NCBI RefSeq assembly: GCF_002234675.1 | Contig: NC_019866.2 | Location: 24,908,531-24,972,530, forward strand | Direction of reading: 5' to 3' | Source: Oryzias latipes | Taxonomy: Eukaryota; Chordata; Actinopteri; Beloniformes; Adrianichthyidae | DNA length: 64,000 bases | In this document: piece by piece, positions 46,101 through 58,900 of the stretch | Layout: each line of letters opens with the position of its first letter | Position numbering within the stretch: the first letter of the stretch is position 1 | Position numbers and translations under genes: made by a program | The notes under the pieces: model-generated | Databases searched by the model: none | Seen by the model: the letters and a program-made list of their open reading frames with translations, nothing else | Told to the model about the DNA's origin: nothing

Positions 46101-49100
46101 TGGTTTTTCTTGTGTAACGTGCACATCTGTGCACAGATGTGAGTGTAACACAAGAAGAAAAGTTTGACAGAAAGTCCCAACAACTTGTCAAAACAAAGAC
46201 AGCAGCTGTTTTTCAGGGTTCATGACGGTGCATTTGCTCCGTTCCTGAATGGAGGATTCTGAAAGTGGTTTCAAGGTTTGGACAGCTTTTTCCTCTAAAT
46301 AAGGTCACGGGATCCGGTTCCCTGCGCAGCAACCGGACACCAGGTTACATAATCCCATTTCTGGCTCACATGCACGGACATGCAGCCGCGCACGACGGCA
46401 GCGGTGGAGCGTCACTGCCGACTCTGCGTGTCATCTGGCGGGGCGGGCCCTACGGCCCCCCAACACCACCACCAAACGGTGGAGGACAGTCTAGTGTTCA
46501 ATGCAGCTGATGGCTGCACCCCCACAGGAACACAGCGGATCCAGAATCCATTTGTTTTCCTACCGTAGAAAATTACTATTGAAAATCTATAAAAAACAAA
46601 GTCTACTAAAACATCTTTATAAAATAAAAACAACAGTTTTGAAAACTAAAGCATATGAAGCTATTCTTTCAATTATTTCTGGTGGAACGATATAAAAGCT
46701 TCATCTGTGACTTTTACTTCACAGTATAAACACCGTTAACAAAGTGGCTGTACTTTCAAACGTGTACTTTTTGTCTCCAGGGTGGAAATATTCTCCATTA
46801 AATGTCTGACTGCCATTGGATTTGTGCGTCACAAGAATTTGTCTGAACAGATTTTTCTGGGGAATGTCGCCCCCCCCCTCCCGTCGCTCAGATGGAGTTC
46901 AGTTTGTGTGTGTTGCAAGCGTGTGATGGTGGCGTGTTTTCATTCTGCACAGCGCTGTGGGCGAAACATGTTCAGGCAAATCTCCACAATACATGAGCAG
47001 CAGTGCCGACGGGCGAGACTCGGCTGAAACAGCGTGGACTCAGACGTCCGCACACGGCGAGGACACGCGCCCGCATCCATAAAGAAACCAACTTTAACGG
47101 AACGTTCCAACACATCAAACCTACAGGAACCTGTGGAGTCAGGACAAGAAGGGCCCAAAATCTGGACTCTGTGAAAAACAACGTGAAGTCCAGAGAAAAT
47201 ATTGTTCCTTTTTAGACGATACAGATTAAAGCAATCTCCTTCTTATCTTTGACTTCTCTATTTTGTTTATTTGTGACAAACCGTGACGTCCTTCTTTTTC
47301 CAAAACGCATCGTGATAAAGACCTTGAATTTAAAAAGAGACATTTCTTCACTGTGACGACAGAAACGGTCAACGTCCACAGAAGACGTTCTTGATTAGAT
47401 CAAGACCAAAACCTGGAGCTGCAGACGATGACATGTGACCGACGGGAACGTATGCAGTAAACATGGGGGGAACGTGAGGCACACAGGAGACCCCCCCCCT
47501 GCTCCGGATGCCATTATTGAAAAGGTGAAAGGGCACGCTAAACAAGGTCTTCAGAGACCCTCCCCCAAATTGCAAAAGAAAAGTGACCACCGTGAGGAAG
47601 CACAGCACTCGTCGTCACGGTGACGTCAGTTTGACCACAGAAACAGCCGTAAACCGTCATCAGTGATGGTGATCGGTGAGTCAGTGCGTGTGACGAGCCC
47701 GCTGGCCGTTAGCGCTCTGCCTCGCCGTTAAACAAACCCCTCCCTGCAGAACATTCTCATGTTACCAGCATACCACAGAGACGGTATCTGTCGGACAGGC
47801 TCCCTCCTGTCAGACGGGTTACAGGCTCCGGCTGCAGGTTGACGTTACAAAACACACGTTTACAGTTGGTTCAGAAAGACTCCATTGTTCAAGCATTTCA
47901 TTTCTCAAACCAGATTACATAAGTCGGCTTCTCTGACACACTAGTTCTGATCTAATTTCACTTGGAGACCAAAACTCAAAGTCTGAAAAGATACAAGGCA
48001 ATAACTACATGTACTCTATCATATTATTCTATAAAGCACGATAGCAGAGTGACTTCTATTGAGCTGTTTTAGTCTGGCATGAACGTCGTGTTGAGACAAC
48101 CACTCCTCCAAAACAAACTAATGTTCTTACAGTGCCGTCCTGCCTCTTTTCTGATCTTATGGATTTACATTGATAGATTTGATCCAGATATTCAGCTGAA
48201 GGTAGGACAAGGATATCTGGAGGACAAGCCGTACACGGGACACCCTAGATGTACCCAGTGTAAATATAACAGAAGGAATATTTTGATTGATGGCAGAGAA
48301 ATGGTCTAATGGGGTGTAGTATGAGGACATAACAGCCCCTCCCTCAGTACACAGTGCATACTTGTATGTGAAGCACTTTAAAATATTCTAGTTATTAAAA
48401 AAATGTGATCCAAAGCTGGTAATCAGTTGTTCAGTGTGAAGCGTCGTTATGCAGTAAACATGTCAACAGGTAAAACCATTAAAGTAGCTGGGAATTCAAA
48501 GAGACACCAGCTTTATAACTAATAATCAGTCACCACAGACCAAAAGCTATCCAACTACAACTCACCAGAAAAATGCATGCATAGTTAAGAACTTCACTTC
48601 CCAGCATGCCCTGCTGCTGTCACAAAAGGCAGAATCAGGCTGTTGGTTCTAGTTCAAATCTAGAGCTTTATGAAAGAATGAAGATTATAGAGATGCATTT
48701 TTAAACGTTTTTAAACCCGGAGGTCAGGTTAGTCATCTCTCTGGGGGCAGAAGACAAAAACCATAAAGTGGTTATGCAAGCAGCTGGCTCCACGCCATCA
48801 GGCCCGGCGGTCACGTGGAAGGAGGGCTGGATACAATTATTTACTCTCCTGGGTCCTGTTTCTGCCTGCAGAGCCCTGTCCTCTTCCAACGTTAAGGTGT
48901 GTTTTCAGTGGATTAACCTCAAGCAGAGCCCGCCTTCACAGGCTGATGGCAGCCTGGTGTATTTAATGGAGTTTGTAGTTAAACCATGATATCCACACGT
49001 GTTATTACACTTTAATGATAGTCATCAGTTTGAGCTCATCAAGTGAGGTGTGTAACGTTTGAAAGAATCCGTCAAAACTCTGCTGTGTTCACACCTGAAC

Positions 49101-50602
49101 TGGGCTGAAAGCTAACAGCCCATTACTATAGCTCCATAACACAACAGAAGAGCAGCAAAGCCAGTGGGGGTTTTCTATAGAACCACCCACACTAGATCTT
49201 CAGCAGCATGTTCCTGATACAAAAGGCAACATTGCCCTCAGAACAGAAGTACAACTAAGGTAGAAGTGTGCTGATTGGCTGCTGATCATCATCACCGCAG
49301 AAATAAAAACAAGACATGTCAGCTTCTTCCTGCAGATAATCCGCTGTGGCTCTTTGTTTACTGCCTGTTCCTCTTTGCAGATTTGTTGTCTGGTACTATG
49401 AAGGGGAAATCATAAACGCTGAACATTACTAATGTCTGCAAATCAAAAGGGCCACACATAAAGGCTCAAACGGATAAACTTCTTACTGAGAAGGTTTCTG
49501 GAATGACCTCCACATGTCTACGGTGGAGTCAACAGTCACAACAACATTTTTACCTCCATGGAGGCTTTTCCTTGACCTCACTGTGAAATGTTCTGGAGTC
49601 ACTAAAAAGCAGGAACCAGACGTAAACGGAAGGAGCTTTGAAATGCCAACGTATGAAAGTCACGGTCATGTGCTGCTTCTCCAACACCCATCTGATTTTA
49701 TTTGGATACAGTCAAATGTGTGGAGGAGAATAACTGACAGTCAGATACGTCCACATTATATCGTAATGTCTTTTCTGAGTGGAGATCTTCAGCTGTGAAA
49801 ATGGTCTCGATCCAAAACTCAGGATTGTTTTTTTATTTACACAGTTTTATTGTTAAGAGCTGAATGTCAGACTCCAGCTATGCTGTTGCTGCTGAATACA
49901 AGTACAACTAGAAACATAATCCAATCCCAGACTGTAACCATTAGCAAACAATACGATGTCATAGATGGGATCAGGAAACAGACAGACAGCTGGATGTAAA
50001 GAAACCTTTGCCTGGTGGACGTTGGGCCTTCCTGATTATATCTGGACAGACAGACAGGACGCTTCCTTATAGAGTAAATGTGTTTCAGGTAAATCCACAA
50101 CAGAAACACAAGAACACATGCATAAATGAACGGAAGTGTTTCGTTTAAGGACATGATGAAGCCTCGGTTTCTGAGTCCTTCAGAAACACACAGACAGACA
50201 GACAGACGGACAGACGGACAGACGGACAGACAGGGCCTCGTCCCAGAACTGCGTCCTTATAACCGGTCCAGTTCCACCATCGGTACGCTAAGCCGTCACA
50301 AAACGTCAAAGACCAAATCTTCAGAGTTTAACAGGAAGAATTCTGAACATCTCGGACTAAATGCTGCTTCAGACAACAGCCGAGTCTGCTAGCCTCTTAG
50401 CTAATGCTGCTAACAGCTGATCGTCGCTGAGCCGTTCAGGACACCCCGGAAAGAAGTCAGACCAGCCGCCCGACTCCCCTGATCGGCAGGTAGGGACCAG
50501 ACCACGGCGTTTCCGTCACAACATACCCAGGTAGATGTCTCCAAACGAGCCGCTTCCAATTTTTCTGCCCAGTCTGTATCGGTTTCCAACTCTTAACTCC
50601 AT
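42792..50602 (-). CDS. csnk1d: Casein kinase 1 delta (CSNK1D)
   Basis: Nine coding exons: 50527-50602, 45225-45335, 44842-44990, 44344-44572, 44092-44262, 43860-44008, 43455-43623, 42928-43040, 42792-42842; 1218 nt, 405 aa (human about 409-415). This Ser/Thr kinase phosphorylates PER proteins and Wnt, Hedgehog and DNA-damage factors. The protein starts [20 protein letters not shown]; it has the ATP lysine in EVAIKLE, the catalytic loop [11 protein letters not shown], the DFGLAKKY segment and the CK1 signature [13 protein letters not shown]. The regulatory tail runs [17 protein letters not shown], then [15 protein letters not shown] and [12 protein letters not shown], and ends [16 protein letters not shown], matching the GRVASSGLQ-type end of CK1 delta rather than CK1 epsilon. 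Exon 8 begins at GMEKERK and lacks the ANTSPRPVS piece of the human exon. Intron 1 is 5.2 kb. Confidence 0.95.
43099..43135. repeat. CAG/CTG trinucleotide repeat in csnk1d intron 7
   Basis: About 12 GCA repeats on +, i.e. CUG repeats in the csnk1d pre-mRNA, ending roughly 60 bases before the acceptor of exon 8 (exon edge 43040). Confidence 0.9.
45336..50526. other. csnk1d intron 1
   Basis: 5.2 kb between coding exons 1 and 2. Apart from a GACA/GACG microsatellite at 50188-50234, nothing coding and no clear transposon was recognised. Long introns at this position may hold enhancers, but nothing in the sequence proves it. Confidence 0.5.
50188..50234. repeat. GACA/GACG microsatellite
   Basis: Tandem CAGACAGA and CAGACGGA words of 4 and 8 bp. 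The unit resembles the 11-bp array at 25647-27640, but the period differs. Confidence 0.85.
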
Positions 50603-51040
50603 GGTGAAGGTTCTGTGGTCAACCAGCTCTCTCTGAAAACGTTCAGACCTAAAGCACTTGGCAGTAAATCAAATAAAAAACAAAGAAAAGCGGGAACGAG
50701 CAGCGGCGGCGGGTTTCTGCCCAAAATCCGTTCCCCGGTGAGCAGTATGTATCCGGATGAAGACGGCTTCCAACAACAATCTTTCGCCTTCGCTTTTAAA
50801 ATGTTACAAACGTCATATCGTGACAATACAGCGCTTTCTAGAAAGCTTAAAGTGTCCACGTTATGCTCGTGATGTCTTTTAGGTCGATAAAAGCTAAATT
50901 TCCGAGGATGACAACGGATTTTGGACAGAGTCTGGCGTCGCTGTGGGTCTCCCGCGTCCTGTGGCGCTGCTGTGAGCAGAACTCAGCAATCTGCTCCGCT
51001 CTGACGTCACTTCCGGTCCAGAGGAGCGGGGGGGGGGGGG
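50603..51040 (-). promoter_or_regulatory. csnk1d: csnk1d promoter with CRE and ETS sites
   Basis: CpG-rich sequence upstream of the csnk1d start codon. On the - strand ACCGGAAGTGACGTCAG (51001-51017) joins an ETS site (CCGGAAGT) directly to a full cAMP-response palindrome TGACGTCA (51002-51009), a composite seen in many TATA-less promoters. Transcription probably starts between here and 50700. Confidence 0.55.
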
Positions 51041-51303
51041 CAGTTTGAAAGGTGTCGAGTTCCAAGCAGACAGCAGCAAAACAGCGGTTTGAATATAAGA
51101 CACTGAAATAATTATAGAGATGACAAAATATGATTTTAATGCAACAATTGATACACAGATTATACAGATTAAAGTATTCTGTAATCACACTTTGAAATTA
51201 AAACAGGAACTATTTTTGTTACATTGATAAATAAATATTTTGATCTGAAAATGCATTTGAATTTTTTTTTTACTGCTTCTTCTTTTTCATTCTGCTGCTG
51301 CCT

Positions 51304-52010
51304 TTAGGGGGCGCCAAAGAAAATCATCGGACTCCGTCCAACCTTCTCTGCATCCTCCTCTCCATCCATGACCCTCCTCTTTGGTCTTCCTCTCTTTCCT
51401 GGCAGCTCCAGCCTCAGCATCCTTTCACCATCATCATCACTGTTCTTCCTCTTAAACATCTCCATCTGCTTGGATCTCCAGAACATCTGTGATCCGATCC
51501 TCTGATGGATCCATTCCTGATCCATCCTGGTCCCACAGAGAACCTCAGCATCTTCCTCTCTGCTGCCTCCAGCTCTTCCTCCTGACTCTGTGTCTGAACC
51601 GGGGGTCTCCACCGTGAGCCTCACGCGGCGCTTTTATTCCACTATTGTGGCTCTCTGACTTTGAAGAAAAATACAAACGATTTGAATAAATGTTGGCATT
51701 TATTTTAAGATTTTTTAACTGAGGTGAACTTCCATTAGCAGAATAAACTCTACTTATATTAAACCACTGCTGGGAGTTGCCATACTAAGAGGCTTGTGTG
51801 TCTAACCTCGTCTCTCAGTCTGTCCATCACCAAAGAAACAAGAAGGCGCTCAAAGCTGATCCTTGGCGTAGTCCCACCTCCATCTTCTCTTCTCTTGTCT
51901 CCCGGTTGTTCTGAAGATCTCCAACATTCTTCTCTGTCCCTGCAGACTTCTTCATCCAAACCACAGCTCTGCTCTCGTTTTCTGAAAAGACAACCAAACC
52001 ACACTATTCC
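51304..52010 (-). mobile_element. Fossil of a non-LTR (LINE) retrotransposon
   Basis: On the - strand, in order, come TPRISFERLLVSLVMDRLRDEVRHTS-type sequence (51990-51780; the MDRL.DEVR block precedes the reverse-transcriptase active site in some fish LINEs) and GERMLRLELPGKRGRPKRRVMD (51430-51360; the usual C-terminal ERMLRMELPG..RGRPKRR block). The central part is missing or decayed. Confidence 0.65.
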
Positions 52011-52830
52011 TACTTCAGGTTAGAAAATCTTTTTACTTTTGTTGGTTTAATGAGGCGATTGATTTTCCTAAATCCCATTGCTTTTACTGGCTGCATTTTT
52101 TATACATTTGTAATAGATTTTATTAAAATGTTCATGAATTACTTGATTAGAAATCCTATTTATTAGATGTTCTTTTTTATTTATACTGAAATTGATCACA
52201 GATTGTACTATAAGACACTCCTAGTCTTCCACACGTCACCTACAGTCAAAGAAGCTCATCCTGTCATGTTGCCTTGCATGAATGAGCTGTAGCATTTTAC
52301 ATCAGAATCTGGAAATGCATGTTAATAAACAGGGTTAACCTTCTACATAGTTCTTTACAATACCTTAAGCCTCAAAGGTTAATGAGTCAAGTGACCAACA
52401 AAAAAAGAAAAAAAAGTGTAAAAAGTAAATTCAGATGAGTACATAACACCTATGACTCATACTGCGTTATTAGAATTACATTAAGTTTCAGTTTAAATTG
52501 TATTTAACATGAAGCTAATTAAACTCCAATTAAAAATAAAGTTTTCTTTAAAACCCCTCCAAAACCAGACCAGCCACCTCTAATGTCAAAAATTAAAATT
52601 ATACATTAAAAGGATGGTGTTAAAAAGCTCACTGTAATTGAAATGAAAGAAAAAAACGACAACAAAGAACTTAGAAACACTTTTAAAATCATGATTATGT
52701 TTTTTTTCCAGCAAAGTTTAGGATTTTTGTTTATATGCAGTTTTTTCCCCTCAAAACGGTGCGTTTTCGTTTTCACTAAATGTTCTTCACAGTAAAAGTG
52801 AACCTCTTCTTTCCTGCTTTTATTCTGAAG
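52011..52830. other. AT-rich spacer between csnk1d and engase; nothing recognised
   Basis: The two genes are divergent with 2.3 kb between their start codons. This part has many A and T runs and no visible feature. The engase promoter probably occupies 52800-52900, where several ETS-like TTCCGG/CCGGAA words occur. Confidence 0.4.
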
Positions 52831-52904
52831 GAAAAACCGGAAACACGTCGAGTCTACTTCCTGTCCCGGCTTTCTTTCCGGTTTTTCTCGCTGAATGAAG
52901 AGAA

Positions 52905-55900
52905 ATGGCAGAAACTGCGAAGGAAACCGGAAAATCTGCAGCAAAAAATTCCGACGAAAGACAGACGGAAGCAAAACGCGTCAAGTAAGGTTTCTGAAAC
53001 GCTGTTTCTTACTGTCTTCCTGTTGTTTGCCTTTAACTTTCACCTTGAAGCTCCGAGAAACTAGGGTAGTTTCAAATTAATGATTGACAGACAGTTACAG
53101 AAGTGCGGTGATGAAGTTAGTTTTAGGTTGGATATTCCACAGACATTCAGCGCGGATGTCCAGTGGGGTCTCTTAGGGACCGTCAACAAATTAACAAGTG
53201 CATGATGGGATGGAGAAGATTTTAGATCAAACCTAAAGGCTTTGCAAAAAGAAAGAAATGACTAAAATTTCCTCTTGTTGTGTCTAAACAATCTAATTTA
53301 TTTTGTAATGTTTTAATAGGAAAGTTTTGCAATCATAGTTGCTCATCATTTAATAAGAAAATGGTTTGAAGTAAATATTCTGTTTTTTTCCAATGGCATC
53401 CAAACCATGTGACCTTATGATTCCAAATATATGCAGAATTATGGCTCCGACATTCTAATACCACACACACACAAACATTTTATATGAAATTTTAGATTAA
53501 AAATCCAAAGGTTTGCATATAGAATCTGGTCATTTTTTTCAATAGCTTCCAAACCAGGTGACCTAAAGAGATGAAACCTGTGCTGAATTGTGATTCTCAC
53601 ATCCCCAAATCAGACACAACACTTTGTTTTGCAATTATAGATTAAACACATTTTACATGAATTCCCATCAAACGTTCTTTATCTCACAGGATCCGTTTCT
53701 TCACGCCGTCACGTTTATGACAGTAAAGTCAACCGTCTGTGACCTCGTGCTGACGCGTCATAACCCCGTCCCGTTTGTCTGCCAGGTTAGAGTCTTGTTT
53801 GGATCAACCAGAAGAATCAAGCATCTATGAGGTCATCAGGTACGGGCCGTCCCCCCTCCCAGGTGAGCTGACGCGCTGAAGACCGTCTGATCTGGAGCTG
53901 GTCGCACGCCACGTGTTCTTTCTCATGTTCCTGAAACTTTTGTTCTTTTCCAGCAAGGCATTATGATCCAGACACGACCGAACCCACCAGCTGTGGTCTT
54001 CACTCCATGGAGGAGCTGTTGTCTTGGAGACGGAGTGAGGCCAACCCCTTCAACGTGGCCTCTGTACCGCTAGCTCCTCGGGAGCCTTCCCTTGGCAGCT
54101 GTCAGCGCCGGACCCTGGTGTCCCACGACATGATGGGGGGTTATCTGGATGACAGGTCCGCACACCGACGTTCCAGAGATGTTATCTGAGCTTTTTCACG
54201 TCAGCGGAGCCGTCCTTCAATCCGGTTCTTTCTCGTTTGCCTGCATCCACTTCCAGGTTTATCCAAGGCACAAACGCAGAGACTCCGTATGCCTTTTACC
54301 ACTGGTGCTACATCGATATCTTCAACTACTTTACACATCAGCTGGTCAGCATTCCTCCAGTCCAGTGGACCAACGCTGCGCACAAACACGGGGTCATTGT
54401 TCTTGGTGAGTATAGGCTCCAGCATCCCGGGTTTGAGGCGGGCGCTCACTTCTGGTGCTCTGCTCTCCAGGTTTCTGTGAAATCTTGAGGCTAACTTTGA
54501 CATTCCTGCCTCCCAAACTGCTGTCTGGGATCCCTTTAGGAACCTTCATCACGGAGTGGACCGACGGCGCCACCAAGTGTGAGGCCTTCCTGAAAGACGA
54601 GGAGTCGTACCGGTCGGTGGCCGATAAACTGGTCCAGATCAGCCAGTGCTACGGCTTTGATGGCTGGCTCATCAACATAGAGAACCCGCTCAGTGTGAGT
54701 GACAGGGCTGAAACCAACGAGAACAGCATCAGTTTGGTTTGACCTGTTTTGAATAGAATCGGAGTCAAACGTATAGCAGCGACGTCTGGACTCCACTGAA
54801 AGAGGACCTGAGAAATAACAGCAGTCATTTGCACAAAAGACAGGATTCATCCTAAAAAACAGTTCAGGTTAAGATTTTTAACATACTGACTTACTTCCAT
54901 CATGTCATAGAAGCAGAAGTCATTATGCGTGTCCCATCTATGGAAGCACAACATGTTTTTAAAATCCAATCAGTGATATTTGCTTTATAGGAATCATGCT
55001 TGTGTCATCATATCAGAACAAAAGTATCTCACAGAACGATGCATTTTGTCTGCCAAACGTGATAAAAGCACGCTTCACCTGGCTTCTTCTGGTTAAACAG
55101 ATGTACGGTGGCCCAGAAGGGTCACAACACAACACAAAATAACACTCTACAGTTCATCACAACACAAAAGAATTAACTCACAACACTTTATCTCATAACT
55201 GAAGTACACATGCAACAGAAGTTGCTGGACTTTTATTCTGAAATTTCCACCAGGCTAAACCATCGGTAATCACGTCTCTGTTCACGTCTATGAGCTCGTC
55301 TAAAGATTCTCCCGGTACCGGCATCTTCTCTCCCTGTCTGTGTGACAGCCGCGCCTGCAGTGTTTGGTGTTGTGAGTTAATTTTTTTCGTGTTGTGATGA
55401 ACTGTAGTGTGTTATTTTGTGTTGTGTTGTGACCCTTCTGGGCCACCGTACAGAGGACCTTGGAGTTGGACGTCGACAAAGGCGGCGCCCCTAACCGCCG
55501 CCGTGGAGGAAGTCCCCTAACCTCAGATCACATGTGGCGGCCTTTGCTTCCAGGAGGCGGCGGTGAGCAACGCCCCGCCGTTCCTGCAGTACCTGACGGA
55601 GCAGATGCACGAGCGCGTGCCCAGCAGCCTGGTCCTGTGGTACGACAGCGTGATCCAGAGCGGGGAGCTGAAATGGCAGAATGAGCTGAACCAGTCCAAC
55701 AGGTAGACGGAGAAGCCGCCGTTCTCCGGAGAACTCCAGCTCCTTCCACAGGTGTTTTCTGTCGCAGGATGTTCTTCGATTCCTGTGACGGCTTCTTCAC
55801 CAACTACAACTGGACGGAGCAGAGCCTGGAGTCCATGAAGGACTACAGTGGCGTCCAGGGCCGGCAGGCTGACGTCTATGTTGGGGTGGATGTGTTCGCC

Positions 55901-58900
55901 CGAGGGGAGGTGGTGGGGGGGATGCTGGAAACAAACAAGGTAGGACTGTTGGTGTTTCCGTCAGTCAGGAAGTCCCACTGATGTCTCTGGATGGACCTCT
56001 GCAGGCTCTGGATCTCATTCGGAAGCACAACTTTTCCGCAGCCATCTTTGCTCCCGGTTGGGTGTACGAGTCGCTGGAAGATAAGACGGAGTTCCGGCAG
56101 AAGCAGGACGGGTAAGAGCAGCACCGGCGGTGAGACATAAACGCTGTGAGGGAGCGGAAACTGAGCCGCTCCGCCCCGTCCTGCAGGTTCTGGGCTCTTC
56201 TGTCAGAATACCTGTACGTCCATCGGCCGGCGACCCCTCTGCCCTTCGCCTCCTCCTTCTGCCAGGGCTTTGGCGAGGCCCTCTACTGGAGCGGACAGGT
56301 ACGTCACCTTGGATGGTTACCTGGATGAGTGTCTGAAGGCCGAGCTGCTCGCCGTGTCTCTGAAGACGTCGGCTAACATAACAGACGGGTAAACCGGGTC
56401 AGTGACATCAGTGACCCAAGCAGCTCAGGGCTGGACTCAGGAGGAGCACAAGTGTGCGATCAAGTGTGTAAACGTGTGACACACTTCTGCTCCTTCAGAG
56501 CTGGACTCTGGAGCAGCAGTGTGATCCATGGTGTGGAGTCCTAAATAAAATAAAAATCTATTCTACTTACAAACTAAAACATTGATTTGTGAAATTCATG
56601 GATCACTTTTGCCTTAAAAAAGTATTCTGCAAAGAGCTGCACAGGGGGGGTAGTGGTTAGCACTCTCGTGTCACAGAGATGGCTGTGGTTCAAATCCCAG
56701 CCAATTCTTTTCCGTGTTCTGCTTGTGCATGCGTGGAAACTTGCGTGCTCAATACGTGCATCATCGGTTCACTGGTGACCCTGAATTCCCAAGTGTGTGG
56801 CCCTGCAACACAGGGTGCACTACGCCTTGGGATAGGCTCCAGCAAGCCTGCGACCCATCAGGGGATCCAGCGGGTTCTGATGATGGATGGATGGTGGATT
56901 CTGTATTATTGTGTTCCGTTTCGGTTGGTGGTGAAACAGCTGACCTCCTCTCATGGCTCTGTCTCCCATGATGATAACGTCCACGCTGTTGCTGTGCGTC
57001 AGCGGCTCACCTCCTTGGAGAGGCTTCAGCGTGAAGCCTCTGCGGGTCAGCAGGAGTAAAGCTCTCCTCCTTTCCAGAGCTCTGACAGAGCTTCACCATC
57101 AGAATTCTTTACAAAGAAAACTCGACTCTGTCGGGATGTTTTCTGCCCCAAAATCTTTACATTTTCTGTGCACCTAAACTGCTGCGACTGGGGGGGTTAA
57201 TGCCCCATGTCTGAGTGGGGGCAGCTGTGGGCGATTGCTGAACAATGTGCTGCTCTGCATTTGCAGAAAGAGAAGACGAGCAGCTGGTTTAACCTGTCGG
57301 CCCAGGACCCCCAGCCGCTCTACCTCCAGAAGGATTTGGAGGGTGGTGGGTGGCTGAGGAGAAGCGGCTGCCCGCTGGACGCCTGGAGCGGAGGCAGCTC
57401 GCTGCTGCTGGACGGCCTCATCCCTGCAAACCTCAGCGCTGCGGTTTGTGCCAGGTGGGCGTGGCTTCTGCTGGCATTCTGTGGTCCTGATGTGAGCCGA
57501 TCAGAAGCAGGAGGACAGTTTGGTTGCAGATGTTTGACGGGACATTTCATGACATTTGAGGACAGAAGCTCTTGAGGTCCTAAAGTCACAACAAAAACCC
57601 TAAAGCTCACACATGCACAGATTTTCTACATCCCAGCAGAAACATCCCCCAGAAATCCTGCAGAATGTTAAAAAGAATTAATAAAAATACAATTCAAAAA
57701 GTAAATTAACATTTTTTAAATAGGTTTTCAAAAAGCTTCAGAATCTACCAATCATCTCTACTCATCTAACAGTCATTCTGTCTTTATAATAAACAGGGAA
57801 GCTGCAGATTCCAATTTGAGCTGCTGGAAAACCAGGAATTCTTTGTTTGCATCCCAAAACGATCAGATTTTGGAGTTTTTCCTGCCGAGGTGTTCCTTTG
57901 TCTGAACGGTGACATGCAGAAGAACTCAGACGCTTCCAACAAAGACATGGAAAAATCCAATCCTGTGAACTCATGGGTCAAAAAGAAACCTGGAAATGCA
58001 GAGTCGGCTTCTGGGTCAAAAGCGTTCAAACTGAAGGCCGTGTCACACAGCCACGATAATAATAATAATAATACATTTTATTTCAACAGGTCACCCAAAG
58101 TCGCTGTACAAGGTTAAAAATAAGAAAAACAGACTAAAACATGAATAAACATAAAAACAGGATAAAAACAGACAAATGAGGTTGTGTTAACTGAATGGAT
58201 TAACTGTATGATTGTTTGAATAGATGAGTCTTGATTTTGGATTTGAACAGTGGCAGCATGTCGGTATTGCGTAAATCTGGAGGAAGACGATTCCATAGCT
58301 GAGGGGCGGAGCGACTGAAAGCTCTGCCCCCCATGGTGGCAAGACGGGCAGGTGGGACTTGGAGTTGGAGAGAGGAAGTGGAGCGGAGAGATCGGGAGGG
58401 AATGGAAATGTGAAGAAGATCAGAAATGTAGGGTGGAGCCAGGTTATGGAGTGCTTTGAAGGTTATGAGGAGAATCTTGAAACTAACCCTTTGTTTTATG
58501 GGAAGCCAGTGAAGTTTTGGAGAACTGGTGTGATGTGGTGGGATAACGGGGTCCTGGTGATGATGCGGGCTGCAAAGTTTTGGAGAAGCTGCAGTTTCTT
58601 GAGTGTTTTATTGGCAAACCAAACAGGAGGGAATTACAATAATCGATCCGAGACGTAACAAGACTATGAACAAGAACAGCAGTTGTATGAGGTGTGAGAG
58701 AAGGGCGGAGACGAGATATATTGCAGAGATGAAAGAAAGCAGAACGGGTGATGTTATTAATATGAGATTGGAACGAAAGTGAGCTGTCGAGGGAGACACC
58801 CAGACTCTTTACCTGAGGGGCGGGAAGGATAGAGAAGTTGTTGATAGAGATGGAGAAGCTATTGGATTTGGAAATAGTGGATGGAGTGCCTACAAGGAGA

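Noticed and set aside
56641..56700. Possible tRNA gene (A-box and B-box matches)
   Set aside because: No cloverleaf with an anticodon stem is visible, and the downstream body and GATG tail identify a SINE head.
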